From NCBI RefSeq assembly GCF_001645765.1, contig NZ_LWUJ01000010.1, positions 62,001 through 126,000 on the forward strand: a DNA stretch of 64,000 nucleotides. The letters run 5' to 3'. The DNA is from Candidatus Mycoplasma haematobovis. Lineage in GTDB: Bacteria; Bacillota_I; Bacilli_A; Mycoplasmatales; Mycoplasmoidaceae. Both the position numbers and the translations under genes were made by a program. How positions within the stretch are numbered: the first letter of the stretch is position 1; each line of letters opens with the position of its first letter. Positions 11,061-22,096 of this stretch are shown here, piece by piece. Under the pieces are notes generated by a model. It was not told where the DNA came from. It ran no database searches and saw only the letters and a list, made by a program, of their open reading frames with translations.

Positions 11061-11744
11061 ATGAATCAAGCTAATAGAGCACTTGCTCTAGTATCCGCAT
11101 TCGGAGCAGTGGGTGGTGTTGGTGCTTATGCTAGTGGTTTATTTGGTAATAAACCTGACAAGCCAAAAGCACAAGAAATACAAGAAAAACCTAAACCAAA
11201 TATTAATAACAGATTAACAGAAGAAGGATTTAAAGTATTAGGCACTACTAGCGAATACAATAATGATTGAAATGATGTACTAGTAGAATACAGAAAAGCC
11301 ACTGTTAAATCCTTCACTAAAGAACAAGAAAGAGAAAAAACAAGAGAACAATTACAGGAAGATTGTACAAAAACATTGCAAGAAACATCAGAAACAGAAA
11401 GCAGTTACAAGTTAGCCAAACAATGATGTGTTAAGAAAGAATCAATTAATATAATTCTTGGTAGAGCAAAGAGAAAATTATTGAAACTTGATGCTCCGGA
11501 AGATCCAGCAGAAAAGCAACATTGAACAGATAAAGTAGCAGAGTTGAAAAAAAATAAGACTAAATTTGATGCTATTAAAGACAGAATAAAGGAAACTGAA
11601 ACTACAGAAGGAGAAAATATTACTGTTCTTAAAGAAGGATGCAAAAATTTAAAAATGGAAAGTACAGAAACTACTTCTGATGAATTTGAAAACAATTTCC
11701 CACTTGCTAAAGAGTGGTGCTCTGTTGAGAGCAACATTAAATAG
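11061..11744 (+). CDS. Family A1 two-module Cys protein
   Basis: 227 residues, ATG start. Hydrophobic residues 7-27 (GAVGGVGAYASGLF), Pro/Lys linker, then 'LTEEGFKVLGT'. WC occurs at 122/123 and 219/220, each preceded about 20-25 residues earlier by a lone Cys (QEDCTK, KEGCKN). The second half repeats the layout of the first. First of three A genes with little or no space between them. Confidence 0.92.
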
Positions 11745-11747
11745 CAT

Positions 11748-12443
11748 TTGCGGTTAAAGTCTGCAATAGCAACAACTGCTATTAGTCTTGTTGGAGGTGC
11801 AGGTGCAGGTGCTTATGCAGGAGGATTACTTGAATTTATTAATAATGGAAGAGAGATAATACTAATATCCTCAACATCAGAAAAAAGTTCTCCCCTTAGA
11901 GATAAATTAGAAGAAGAAGGATTTAAAGTACTAGATACTTCTCAAGATAGTGATGAATGAAAAGAAGTACTAGCAGAATACAGAAAAGCAACAACAAGAT
12001 CATTTACTGGTGTATCTGATGCACACATAACTGAAGCACAATTAAGAAGTAGATGTGCAGAACATTTAAAGCAAAAATCTAATGCTGGTCATGGTTACTC
12101 ATTAGCAAGACAATGATGTGTTAAGAAAGAGAAAATGATTAATGTATTTAAACGAGGTAAACGAAGAATACTAAATGTTGATACATTAACCAGAAGAGAT
12201 TTTCCTCTTTGAGAAAGAAAACTTAAAGAACTTCAAAGAAATAAAACTAAATTCAAGAATATTAGTGTTCCAATAGAGGAATCGGAAAGAGCAAAAAACG
12301 AAAATATTAATGCAATTAAAAAAGAATGCTGATGATTAGATATAGATGGTATGGAAACTACAAGTGATATGTTTGAAACTAATTTCAAACTAGCTTGAAA
12401 ATTATGTTCTGTAAAACAAAACCCAAATGAACTTAGCAAGTAA
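11748..12443 (+). CDS. Family A1 protein with displaced second Trp-Cys
   Basis: 231 residues from a TTG start; no ATG fits the family start. Hydrophobic residues 5-27, 'LEEEGFKVLDTSQ', WC at 123/124. The second module ends 'LAWKLCSV', so Trp and Cys are separated by two residues instead of adjacent. It overlaps the next gene by 17 nt, implying translational coupling. Confidence 0.9.
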
Positions 12444-13113
12444 ATCAGCAATAGCTACTGCTGCTCTTGGTGGGGTTGGTTTGACTGGAGCTTATGCAGG
12501 TGGACTATTTGATAAATCAACAACACCACAACAAACAACAATAGTCAAAACTACATTTAAGAAGATTCTGGAAGCAGAAGGATTTACAATACTAGATACT
12601 AGTCAAAATAACCAAGATTGAAATACTGTACTAGTAGAATACAAAAAAGCTACAGAAAGATCATTTACTGGTAGTAAGCAAGCAAATAAACTAGAAAATG
12701 AATTACGATCTGATTGTGAAAAGGCATTAGTCCAAAACTATGAAGAGAATGGTAATTATCGCGAAAATGTAAATTACAAAAGAGCAATACAATGATGTGT
12801 GAAAAAAGAAACGATGAATAAAGTTCTTGAGAACGGAAAAATGAGAATATTGAAATTTGATGCCACAAGTAACGAAACAGCAGAACAAGGCCTGTTACAA
12901 AAAAAATTAAACAAATTGAGTGAAGAAAATAATAAAGGTTTTAATGCCCTTAAAAAAGCAGTAAATCCTACTATAACAACAAGCGATGCAAACAGTATTG
13001 AAACTCTTAAAAAAGGTTGTGAAGCCTTACAAATAAATACTCTTGAAACTATTAATGATAAATTCTTAGATAATTTCTATTTAGCTAAAGAATTTTGTTA
13101 TGTTGATAAATAA
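12427..13113 (+). CDS. Family A1 protein, second motif Phe-Cys
   Basis: 228 residues, ATG inside the previous gene. Hydrophobic residues 5-25, 'LEAEGFTILDTSQ', WC at 123/124. The second module ends 'LAKEFCYV', with Phe before the last Cys. It is close in sequence to the two genes before it, so the three are probably tandem duplicates. Confidence 0.9.
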
Positions 13114-13147
13114 CAAATTTTAGTTAGGCTAAGATATTGTTTAAATA

Positions 13148-13889
13148 ATGGCTTTTCCTGTTATTAAATCATCTATTTTTGTTGCTCTTTTAGGTGCAAT
13201 CGGGGGTGGTGTGGCTTTTGCTAGTGGGTTATTAGGAAATTCGCGACAAGCAGACAAGCAAAGATTTTAAAGATCTCTTAGTTGTTAGTCATTTATCTCC
13301 TTTAGACACTAATTCCGAAGAAGGATGAGATTCTATATTGGAGTCAATAAATAAAGGGGAGAATAAACGCTTGTCAGATCCTGACATTAACATTGACCTT
13401 AGCACAATGGACATTAAGAAACTAAAGCAAAAATGTGAAGAATTTTTCAATTACGATTTCTCCAAAATTTCTGGAGGAGGAAGAAATTTAGAAAATTATC
13501 GAGTTTTTGCTTTTGCTGGTTCTTTATGTGTCAAAAAAGAGAAAGTTTCTGATGTGTTAAACAGATTTTGAGGCCCTAGCGCACTAAAGTCCACTGATGA
13601 TAATTCCATTTGAAAAGAAGTATTAATGTCTTATGATAGTCTTACAATACAATTTGGAATAGGCAAAGGCGTTGATGATTCTTCCGAACGCATAGAAGTG
13701 GAAACAGAAAACTTAAGTGATGAGTATATTGAAAAAGTTAAAGGTTTTTGTGAGAAAGAATATTTAAAACTTAAAGATAAAGAAACTACGGAAATTAGTG
13801 TTCCCGTCTTTATAGTGGAGAAAGGATTCTGTTACGGAAATTGAAATAATTACAGAAAACACCTTGAAAATAAAGACACAAAAAGATAA
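13148..13889 (+). pseudogene. Divergent family A protein, out of frame at an 8-bp repeat
   Basis: ATG start MAFPVIKSSIFVALLG with hydrophobic residues 8-30. The frame closes at TAA right after GACAAGCA x2 (13245-13260). The remaining about 205 codons are open in the next frame (KDFKDLLVVSHLSPLDT, KQKCEEFF, SLCVKKEK, GFCEKE, GFCYGN). Four Cys are kept but no Trp-Cys. A third repeat unit would restore one continuous frame. Confidence 0.7.
13245..13260 (+). repeat. GACAAGCA x2 at a frame junction
   Basis: Two perfect 8-bp units just after the hydrophobic segment of the gene at 13148. Three units would give an open frame. Confidence 0.65.
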
Positions 13890-13992
13890 TTTAAATAAAG
13901 GGTTTGAAATTTACATTTTCCACTATCCATACATATTTGAAATAACTTATTGAAATTAACATATTTTCATAAAAGAAGAAAACATATAGATA

Positions 13993-14667
13993 ATGACACA
14001 AGCTGGTAAAGCAGTTGCTTTAATATCCACATTTGGTGCAATTAGTGGGGTTGGTGCTTATGCTGGAGGTTTATTTAGTAGTAGTAGTAGTAAAGCACAA
14101 GAAACAAAGTCTGCTGCAACAATAATAGTAAAGGTAAGTAATAGAAGTAGCTTGGAAAAAGAGGGTTTTGAAGTTTTAGACACTAGTAAAGATAGTCCTG
14201 AATGAAAAGCAGTATTGGAGGAATACAAAAAAGCAACAGTTAAGTCATTTACTAAGAAGCAAGAAGCAGATAAATCTGAAGAATCACTAAGAAACAATTG
14301 TAAAGATATATTAGATAAAGAAAAAGATACTAATTACCCTTTAGCAAGGCAATGATGTGTTAAGAAACAAAAAATAAGTGAAGTTCTTAAGAAAGGAAAA
14401 AGAAAACTATTAAATTTTGAAGAGTCTGAAGTAGAGGGGGAGAAAGTACATTGAGAAGCGAAAATTGCAGAGTTAAAGAAGGATAAGAGTAAGTTTGCTT
14501 CCATTAGCGGAAACATAAAGGATCAAGAAACAGAAGTTGGTGACAACATTAAAGCATTTAAAGCTGGTTGCAAGGCACTAGAGACCGACACTATTGAAAC
14601 AACAAACGATAAATTTGAGACAAATTTTGCTTTAGCTAGAGAATGATGTTCTGTTGATGAACAATAA
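13993..14667 (+). CDS. Family A1 two-module Cys protein with Ser run
   Basis: 224 residues, ATG start MTQAGKAVALIS. Hydrophobic residues 7-27, then five Ser encoded by (AGT)5, an in-frame triplet repeat. 'LEKEGFEVLDTSK' starts module 1. WC at 121/122 and 218/219. About 100 bases of AT-rich sequence precede it, enough for a promoter, though I see no clear box. Confidence 0.92.
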
Positions 14668-14670
14668 CAA

Positions 14671-15324
14671 ATGACACTAATAGGAAAATCAATTGCGACG
14701 ACAGCAGTTGTTGGAACTATTGGTGGAGTAGGAGCTTACGCAGGAGGTTTATTTAACATTAATAGTGATAGTGATAAAGCACAAAAAGTAGACCCTCCAA
14801 AAGAAGTAGTTTTCATTAGTAGCAGATTAACAGATGAAGGATATGAATTATTGGATACTGAAAAAGCAGGATCAGCTGGTTGAGATGTTGTATTATCTGC
14901 TTATCGAAAGGCTCAAACCAAAACTTTTTCCGGAAGCCCAGAAGTTAGTACAGAAGAATCAGGACTACGTAACAAATGTAGAGTTGCATTAAAGAAAGAT
15001 GACGATAAGAATTACTTATTAGCAAGGCAATGATGTGTTAAAGAAACTACTGTTAATAAGATCCTAGAAAAGACACATAAATTATTAAATGCAACACAAG
15101 TTGTGGAAGGAGAGGCAGAAAAGTGAAACAAAAAATTTGAAGACCTAAAGCAAGCGACTGATGAATTTAAAGAACTTAGAGAAAAAATGAAAGCTACTTC
15201 CGCAAATGTTGAAACTTTAAAAGCAGAATGTAAAGAATTAACTACACCAGAAGTTAAGACCACTGAGGAAAAATTCAATACAGTACTTACCCAAGTTAAA
15301 GAATGATGTGCTGTTACAAAGTAA
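14671..15324 (+). CDS. Family A1 two-module Cys protein
   Basis: 217 residues, ATG three bases after the previous stop. Hydrophobic residues 6-27 (GTIGGVGAYAGGLF), 'LTDEGYELLDT', Cys near 102 with WC at 121/122, Cys near 187 with WC at 212/213. The spacing of both pairs is typical. Last gene of its cluster, converging on the PC gene ending at 15385. Confidence 0.92.
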
Positions 15325-15384
15325 TAAAAAGAATTACTAATTCCTGAATTTATTTGCTTTGACAATAATTTAAGTATTTGCAAG

Positions 15385-16608
15385 CTAAGATTTACTTACC
15401 TTAGGTTTTTGAACTACTCCTTCCAAACTTACAGCATTACTACTATCTTCTCCGTCTTTAATAGGAACTGTAAACGTACTTTGCATTGCTTCTTCAAAAG
15501 CTTTAGATAAAACTTCAAATTCTATCTTACCTGTCTTTTCTGTCTTACGGAAAGCTTTTTCAGCTACTTTACCTAGTTCTCTTATCAATTCTTCTTTTTT
15601 TCCATTTATTGCATCTAAGAAAGCTTTATTTGCTCTTCCTACCTTAGTATCTTTTTTGGCCTCTTCTTCGATATGTGCCATATATTTATTCATCGCCTCT
15701 TTAGCCTTAAATTCAATGGCTCCTTCAAAAGAAGATAAGTTAGTTAATCCTTGAATAGCATTACCCATTAAATAACCTAATACTTCACCTTCATTTTTTG
15801 GAGATCCTTTAGGTTGTGCGAAAGACTCATGTATTTGCTCTTTCTTTAATTCTTCTTTCTTATCTTCCTCCCTTTTGCCTTCATTTTTCTTATCTTGTTC
15901 TTCCAATAATTCTTTAGCTATTTCTTTTGCTTCTTTAGGATCTTCCATAATTTTCTCTAATATTTCTTTCATTGCTTCTTCTCCCATATCTTTGAAAGCA
16001 TCTGAATTCTTATCCACCAATTCAGCAAACTTTTCCACTGCCCCTGTAAAGTCTTCATTACCCATTAATTCAGATAACCTTCCTCAATTATCAAAACTAC
16101 TAAACATTCCTCACAATGCTCCTCCCCCGCCACCACCTATGAATGTGCCTCACTTAAACAGAGATAGTCTTATTTGTTTTCAGTTCTCAACTATTTTGGA
16201 AATATTCTTTACGAAATCAATAAACTTGTCTTTAAACCAAGTGTAGACTATTTCAATTCAACCATAAAGTTTTTCATAAAGAGCTACAACTCCTGATTTA
16301 AGACCATCAGCTCCTAAATAATTATGTAATCATACTTTGAAATCGTCTTTAGTAGCAACAATTGCTGTTCCTCATTGATATAGTGTATCTCCTACTTTAC
16401 TTATCCCACTTAATAGAACATCATTAAGTAATGCTTTCTTAATTGGCTCAAGTGATTGAATAATTGAATCTTTTGAACTACCAGCATTTAATGCAACTGC
16501 TGTTAAAGTTCCAACTGTTGTTATTCCAGACAAAACAGCAGATAAACTCTGCCTCAATCCAGAACTAGCAACCCTAGTGTATAGGGGGGGGGTGAGTCTT
16601 AAATACAA
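15385..16608 (-). CDS. PC-family protein, C9 tract (open)
   Basis: 407 residues from TTG (YLRLTPPLYTR). Hydrophobic residues 18-42, Trp-rich middle, Gly-rich turn, 'MGNEDFTGAV' at 182, Lys/Glu coil. The C-terminal acidic loop has no Cys (KDGEDSSNAV). Its start is 49 bases from the stop of the PC gene at 16658. These are the only two PC genes lying directly in tandem, so they may be a duplication. Confidence 0.92.
16584..16592 (-). repeat. Poly-C tract, 9 C, frame open
   Basis: Nine C followed by TATAC in the coding strand; codons 6-9 read Thr-Pro-Pro-Leu. Confidence 0.92.
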
Positions 16609-16626
16609 AAAAGTAATATGGCGCTT

Positions 16627-16637
16627 ATTATTTTTAC
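16627..16637 (-). promoter_or_regulatory. Conserved GTAAAAATAAT upstream of a PC gene
   Basis: Perfect copy of the 11-mer in the 49-base gap between the two tandem PC genes, about 20 nt before the TTG start. Confidence 0.42.
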
Positions 16638-16657
16638 TTCTTGATATCTATGTAAAT

Positions 16658-17926
16658 TTACTTCCTACTTTTCTTGGGTGGTGTTGATGGAACTTTTTCT
16701 CTTATTGAAATGCCCTCCTCTCCGTCTCCATCAGTAGCTTCAACTGTAAATTCCTCTTCTAAAATCTCTCCAAATTTCTTTGCTAAATCTTCATATTTAA
16801 CTTGTTGACTAGGTTTTTTAATTGCCTCAAAAGCTTTTTTGGCAGCTTCTGCAAGGGATAATATAAATGCTGTTTCATTATCTTTAATAGCATCTAAGAA
16901 CTTCTGTTTTACATCTGATTTTCTTGCTTTCTTCTCAACATCTTTTCTAAGAGTATCAATATATTCCTTCATTTTCGTTTTTGCAGTATGTGCAATATCT
17001 GTATCTCATAACTTAGTTGGCGATATATCCACCATGCCCTGCAAGGCACTTCCTACCATATCTCCAAATGCCTCTGTGGGATTATTAGGAGAACCACCAC
17101 CAGAATTCTTAAATTTCTCAACAATCTCTTCTTTCTCTAGTTCTTCTTTAGGCTCTTCATTTTCTTTGCCTTCTTTCTTTAGTTCCTCTTTTTTCTTTTC
17201 ATTTTTCTCCTTTTGTTCGTCTAACAACTCACCTAAAAGCGCCTCTGCTTCTTTAGGATCATCTAAGATTGCTTCAAACATTTCTTTTGCCTCCTCTTCA
17301 TTCATTTCTGAAAATGCTGCACCATTCTCTTCAACTAACTTAGAAAACTTATCTACTACTCCCTCAAATTCAGGATTACCAATTAAATCTGCTAACTTAC
17401 CTCAGTTATCTCCAGATCCAAACATAGCTCATAAAGCGGAACCGCCTCCTCCACCTAAAAATGTACCTCATTTGAATAAAGACAATCTCAATTTATCCCA
17501 GTTCTTTACCATATCTGGGATATTTCCTATGAATTTAATAAATTTATCTCTAAATCATTCGTAGACTATGGTAGCTCATGCAACAAGCTTATGATAGAGT
17601 TCAGAAACACCAGATTTAACTCCATCAATTCCTAAATAACGTTGCAATCAACTACGAAAATCATCTTTAGATCCAAAAATAGCTTGTGCCCAACTATTAA
17701 ATGTATCTCCTAATTTATTAATTCCTGAAGAAAGAAAACTAGCTTCTCATACTTTCTTTAAAGGATCAAAAGCACTACCTAATGATTTTTGAGCTTGTGC
17801 AAAGTTAAATACAACCGCAGAACAAGTTCCAGCTACAGTTAATCCAGTAAAGGTAGCAGATAATATTTGATTAAAGTTGGCTCCAAAAGTTCTGACGACT
17901 AGGGGGGGGGTGAGATTTAACTGCAC
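16658..17926 (-). CDS. PC-family protein, C9 tract (open)
   Basis: 422 residues from GTG (QLNLTPPLVVRTFG). Its N-terminal block is closest to that of the gene starting at 10994 (same VVRTFGANFNQ). Gly5 turn, then the coil with 'MNEEEAKEMFEAIL'. The C-terminal loop reads DGDGEEGISIRE, without Cys and EF-hand-like in spacing. Frame continuous through TGA-Trp codons. Confidence 0.92.
17902..17910 (-). repeat. Poly-C tract, 9 C, frame open
   Basis: Nine C at codons 6-9 of the PC gene starting at 17926. Confidence 0.92.
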
Positions 17927-18026
17927 AAGCAGATTACATTATTTTCATAAAAGTATGAGGAACTAATTAAATTTGTTCCTAAAAGATAAGACTTTTTTAA
18001 ATAACAATAGTAAGTTTTAAGACTAA

Positions 18027-18674
18027 ATGACAACTTTAGGAAAAGCAGGTATAGCAATTGCAAGTGTTGGTGCTGTAGGAGGTGCAACTACTTATGGAAT
18101 TTATGAATTTAATAAAGCAGATACAGAAAGCAATCAAGAACAAACTTCATTAAATAATTCTGTTAGCTTCAAAGACAAACTAGGAGTTTCTGTTCTTAGT
18201 TTAACCGGAGAAACAGAACAAACACAGTGAACTACAAGACTTAAAGAACTAAGTGAAGCCATCACCAATTTACCGGCCGATTTAACTAGTTTAAAGACCG
18301 GAAAAGGATGGAAAGATTTGCAACAATGGTGTAATACAAATAGTACTAGCGTTGAAGTAACAAGTACTAATTATCAAAATTTTGAGACATTTTGTACTTG
18401 AAAAGTAGGGGATAAAGATTGAACTGGAAAAATTAGTGCCGACACTCCAAACACAGACCAAAAATGGGGCACTGCTCACGCAGCTTTAAAAAAGAAACCA
18501 GAAAATACTTTATCAAGCGAGTTGAAAGAGATTCACAAAAAAACAAGTAGCACTGAAGACGAGCACGCAGACAAAAAAGCTATGCATAAATGATGTATTG
18601 ATTCCTACAAGAAAATTTGAACTGGGGAAAGTGATGAAACCCTTAAAGAAGTTAAAGAATATTGCAAAAATTAA
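18027..18674 (+). CDS. Family B four-Cys protein
   Basis: 215 residues, ATG start. Hydrophobic residues 6-27 (GAVGGATTYGIYEF), then 'KLGVSVLSLTGETEQT', QQWC at 101/102, 'ETFCTWKVGDKDW' near 124, 'KAMHKWC' ending 189/190 and a last Cys near 212. The module boundary 'KWGTAHAALK' recurs in other B genes. It stands alone between two PC genes. Confidence 0.92.
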
Positions 18675-18737
18675 TACCTAATAATTCATTAGAATCAGAC
18701 AAGGAAAACCTTTGATTTATTTAAATTAATACATTAA

Positions 18738-20001
18738 TTATTTCTTTTCATTTGATAAAGCTTTAACTAATTCATCTGCATCACAATCTTTTCCTCCTTC
18801 GCATGGAATTGTAAGTGCTTCAATGAATTTTTGAGTTAAAGCCTCTATTTTTAGCGATTCTGAAGATCTATAGGCTTTAACAGCAGCGGTAGCAAGAGCA
18901 TTAACCAACGCTTCTTTTTCTTGAGCAATAATATCTAAAAATTCTGACTTAACTGAAGGTTTTCTAGATCTTTTAGCTTTCTCTTTTTCAACATCATTTT
19001 TCAAAGATTCTAAATATTTTTCCATGCCTTCCTTTGCTTTAGATTCAATTTCTAAATTTGATCCACCAAAAGAAAAATAAGATAAAGATTGAAGTTTCTT
19101 TAGTCCTTCAGTAACCATATTACTAAATACGGCCGGAACTGTAGGTGGTTGTCCTGCCTGTGAAGGATTAAATTTCTCCTTTATTTCCTCAACACTTAAT
19201 TCTTTTGATTTTTCCTGCTTTTCTTCGTCTTTCTTCTCTTCTTGTGACTTATTCTCTTTATCTTTCTCTTCTTTTTCTTTTCGCTCTTTTTGTTCCTGTA
19301 ATAAATCTTTAGCAGCTTGTTTTGCTTCTTCTGGATTATCTAAATACTTTTGCAAAATATCTTCAACATCTTCTGGTCCCATCTCTTTAAAGGCTTCTTC
19401 ATTATCTTGAACTAATTGATTAAAATCATTCATCATTTCCATAAAATCAGGATGACCCATTAAATCACCTAACTTACTTCAATTAGCTCCTACGCCCAGC
19501 ATAGATCAAAGTGCAGAACCCCCTCCACCTCCTAAGAATGTACCTCATTTAAATAGAGATAATCTTATTTGTTTTCAGTTCTCAACTATTTTGGGAATAT
19601 TTCCTACAAATTCTAAAAACTTATCTCTAAATCATCGATAAACTATTCCTGCTCAATTATGTAACTTTTCATAAAGAGCTACAACTCCTGCTTTAAATCC
19701 ATTTACATCAAAATAACGATTTAATCAATCGATAAATGCATCTTTGGAATTGAATATCGAACCACCTCAATCTTTGAATGTATTATTTAAATTAAAAATA
19801 CCTTTTGAAAATAAGTTAAAGATATATGTATTCTTAATTGGCTCTAAAGCTTTACCAATAGAATTTGCTTTATCTAAATTAAATGAAATGGTTGAGCATG
19901 TTCCGACTGCAGTCATTCCAGTTAAGACTGCAGAAAAACTATGTTTAAGCCCTGAACCAGTTATTTTGGCTGCTAGGGGGGGGGGTGAAACTTAAACACA
20001 T
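18738..20001 (-). CDS. PC-family gene switched OFF by a C10 tract
   Basis: Start ATG (MCLSFTPP). With ten C the frame shifts and ends after about 20 codons. With nine C the gene would encode 420 residues: hydrophobic block, Trp-rich part, Gly5 turn, 'MGHPDFMEMM', Lys/Glu coil, 'CEGGKDC' loop. I checked the region from the tract to 19460 for TAA/TAG in the correct frame and found none. The intact remainder argues for a recent or reversible change rather than decay. Confidence 0.88.
19976..19985 (-). repeat. Poly-C tract, 10 C, frame closed
   Basis: One C more than the open relatives; the downstream family frame (LAAKITGSGLKH) needs nine. Confidence 0.92.
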
Positions 20002-20068
20002 TATTTAATTAGAGATATGAAAAATAAAGGAATATAGTCTCAGTTTTTAAAAGTTAAGTAATATAGAT

Positions 20069-20449
20069 ATGATAGTTGCGGGGAAAATAGCTGGTGGAGC
20101 TATATTTGTCGGCTTAGCAAGTGGTGCTATTGCTGGTAGTTATCATTATTTAACTAGTGAAAGTACTTATTTTGATTTACTCAACTCCGAAACTCCGTCA
20201 AGAAGATTAATAACTACTACAGATAAGAATACAGAAACAGAAGCCTGAAAGAAATACAAAGAAAACAATGATGGTAAAGGGGGAGGTCAAGATGCTTGGA
20301 AATTAAAGGACTGAAACACAAAAAAAGGAGAAACAAACACACTTGAAAGCTTAATTACAGAATGTAGCAATAAGACTAAAGATAAAGCCAGAAATAAACA
20401 AGACCAAAAATACAAACAATTTTTAAGTTGATGTTCAGTAACTAAGTAA
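20069..20449 (+). CDS. Family C short one-module protein
   Basis: 126 residues, ATG start MIVAGKIAGGAIFV. Hydrophobic residues 6-27 ending AGSYHYLTS, a Cys in ITECSNK and WC at 121/122. One module only. It starts 67 bases from the divergent, switched-off PC gene; the next gene begins two bases after its TAA. Confidence 0.9.
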
Positions 20450-20450
20450 T

Positions 20451-21074
20451 ATGGGACTTACTTTAAAAGTTGGTAGTACTATTGGAGTTGCTGGATTAGC
20501 CGGAGGAGGTGCGGTACTAGCATACAGCTTTTCTGGTAACTCTAAATCAGTAAGAAATGAACTTGAAAAAATAGGATATTACGTTCTTAAAGACAGTGAT
20601 TTAACAGAAAAATGACAAAAAGTATTTGATGCGTACAGAGCAAAACCAGAAGGTAGCAAAAAATTTGATACTAACGTTGCTGATTTACCAACTTTAAAGA
20701 AAAAGTGTAAAGCTTTATTAGATACCGATTTTAAAAAAGAAACTGATTATTCAGTAATTAAGAAATGATGTGTTAAAGAAGAAACCATTGAAGCCATGTT
20801 AACTAGAAATGAATATGAAAAAATAGGCGCAAGTAGTGCTAGTGGAAATAATGAAAAATGACAAGCAAAAGTGACTGCTTTAAAGAATGATACAACATCA
20901 ACCAACAAAATTATTACTACCTTTAATAGTGGAAGTACTAGTGAAGTTTCTCAATTAGAGACTGCCTGTGGAAACTTAAAAATGGCAGATACAAAAACAC
21001 ATTCAGATGATGAATTTGAAAAGAAATTTATTCAGGCAAGAGATTGATGTTCAATAAAGAAAAATGCTAACTAA
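20451..21074 (+). CDS. Family A2 two-module Cys protein
   Basis: 207 residues, ATG start MGLTLKVGSTIG. Hydrophobic residues 6-27, 'LEKIGYYVLKDS', WC at 106/107, then the A2 hallmarks 'MLTRNEYEKIG' and 'KTHSDDEFEKKFIQARDWC' (199/200). The two modules are clearly a duplication. It overlaps the next gene by 11 nt. Confidence 0.92.
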
Positions 21075-21444
21075 AGTTCTAATAGGAGTTGGAGGAACTG
21101 GGGTAGTGATTGGTATTGGTGCTGGTAGTTTAATCTATCTTAACCAAGAAAGCACTATTAAAGCACTGACAGATATACATGCAAAAGGAAAAACATTCTT
21201 AAATAAATCTAATAAGAGTAATGGTACTTGAACAGTAGGTTGAGGCCATTACAAAACAGACAACACTCCTAAAGGTAAAGAAAAGGGCAAAGACGAATGA
21301 AAGTTAGATGATTGAGACACAAAAAACGCAACAGATGCTGTTCCTGATAGTTTTGTCAGTGCTTGTGAAAGCAAATTTAACTCTCCTGCGAAAGATCAAA
21401 ATGACACAAGATACACCAATTTTATAAGGTGATGTTCTAGATAA
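21064..21444 (+). CDS. Family C short one-module protein
   Basis: 126 residues, ATG within the preceding gene. Hydrophobic residues 4-27 (GGTGVVIGIGAGSLIY), three TGA Trp codons in the middle (WTVGWGHYKTD, DDWDTKN), Cys in SACESKF and WC at 123/124. Coupled to both neighbours: 11-nt overlap upstream, one base gap downstream. Confidence 0.9.
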
Positions 21445-21445
21445 T

Positions 21446-22093
21446 ATGCCTTCTGCAACTAAGATAGCTTTAACAGTGGCTGGCGTTGGTGCTGTAGGAG
21501 GTGGAGTAGGATTAAGTGTTCATATGCTTAGTTCAGAAGATACCTCTTCACTTAAATTTAAATTAACTTCAGAAGGCTTTAATACTTCAATAAGTGCTAC
21601 CGAATGAACAGAGATATTTGGAGAGTATGACAAAACATCAAATAAGAATGTTTTTCAAGTTAAAGCAGGAGAAACAAAGAATGAAGAATGATTAGAGAAA
21701 AAATGCAAAGAAATTCTAGATAAAGAAGATAAACAAAATACTAATTACGGCTTAGCAATACAATGATGCGTTAAACCAGAAAAAATAAGTGATATTTTAG
21801 GAAACAAAAAAGGTAGATATAGATTACTTGATACTGATGTTACAGAGACTGGCAAAACAAATGACAAAATTGCTTGAAATGAAAAAATTAGACTATTAGG
21901 ATTGCCAAATAACAGTGGTGCAAAAACAAGTTTAGCAGTTCAATTAAGTAATTCTGATGAAATTGAAAAAATTAAGGAAATCAAAGGAAGATGTGCAACA
22001 ATAAATGCTTTAAGGACAACTAGCCAAGGGTTCGTAGATAAATTTAATTTAGCAAAACAATGGTGCTCAGTTTTGAAAGAAAATAACTCCTAA
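21446..22093 (+). CDS. Family A1 two-module Cys protein
   Basis: 215 residues, ATG start MPSATKIALTVAGVG. Hydrophobic residues 7-27, 'LTSEGFNTSISATEW', WC at 107/108 (TGA-TGC) and 206/207 (TGG-TGC). Its nearest relative by layout is the gene at 35733, which starts MPSATKIIATVAG. Confidence 0.92.
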
Positions 22094-22096
22094 ATA

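Noticed and set aside
14083-14097. (AGT)5 in the A1 gene at 13993 as a phase switch
   Set aside because: A triplet repeat changes only the number of Ser residues and keeps the frame, so it cannot turn the gene off.
15385-17926. The two tandem PC genes as one fused gene
   Set aside because: The upstream gene ends in a stop at 16658, and a separate TTG start with its own C9 tract and 11-mer follows 49 bases later.
19976-19985. All tract shifts as sequencing errors
   Set aside because: Seven tracts agree on exactly 9 C with open frames, and C10 copies are otherwise intact. Errors at single loci cannot be excluded, but they do not explain the 7- and 8-bp repeat shifts.
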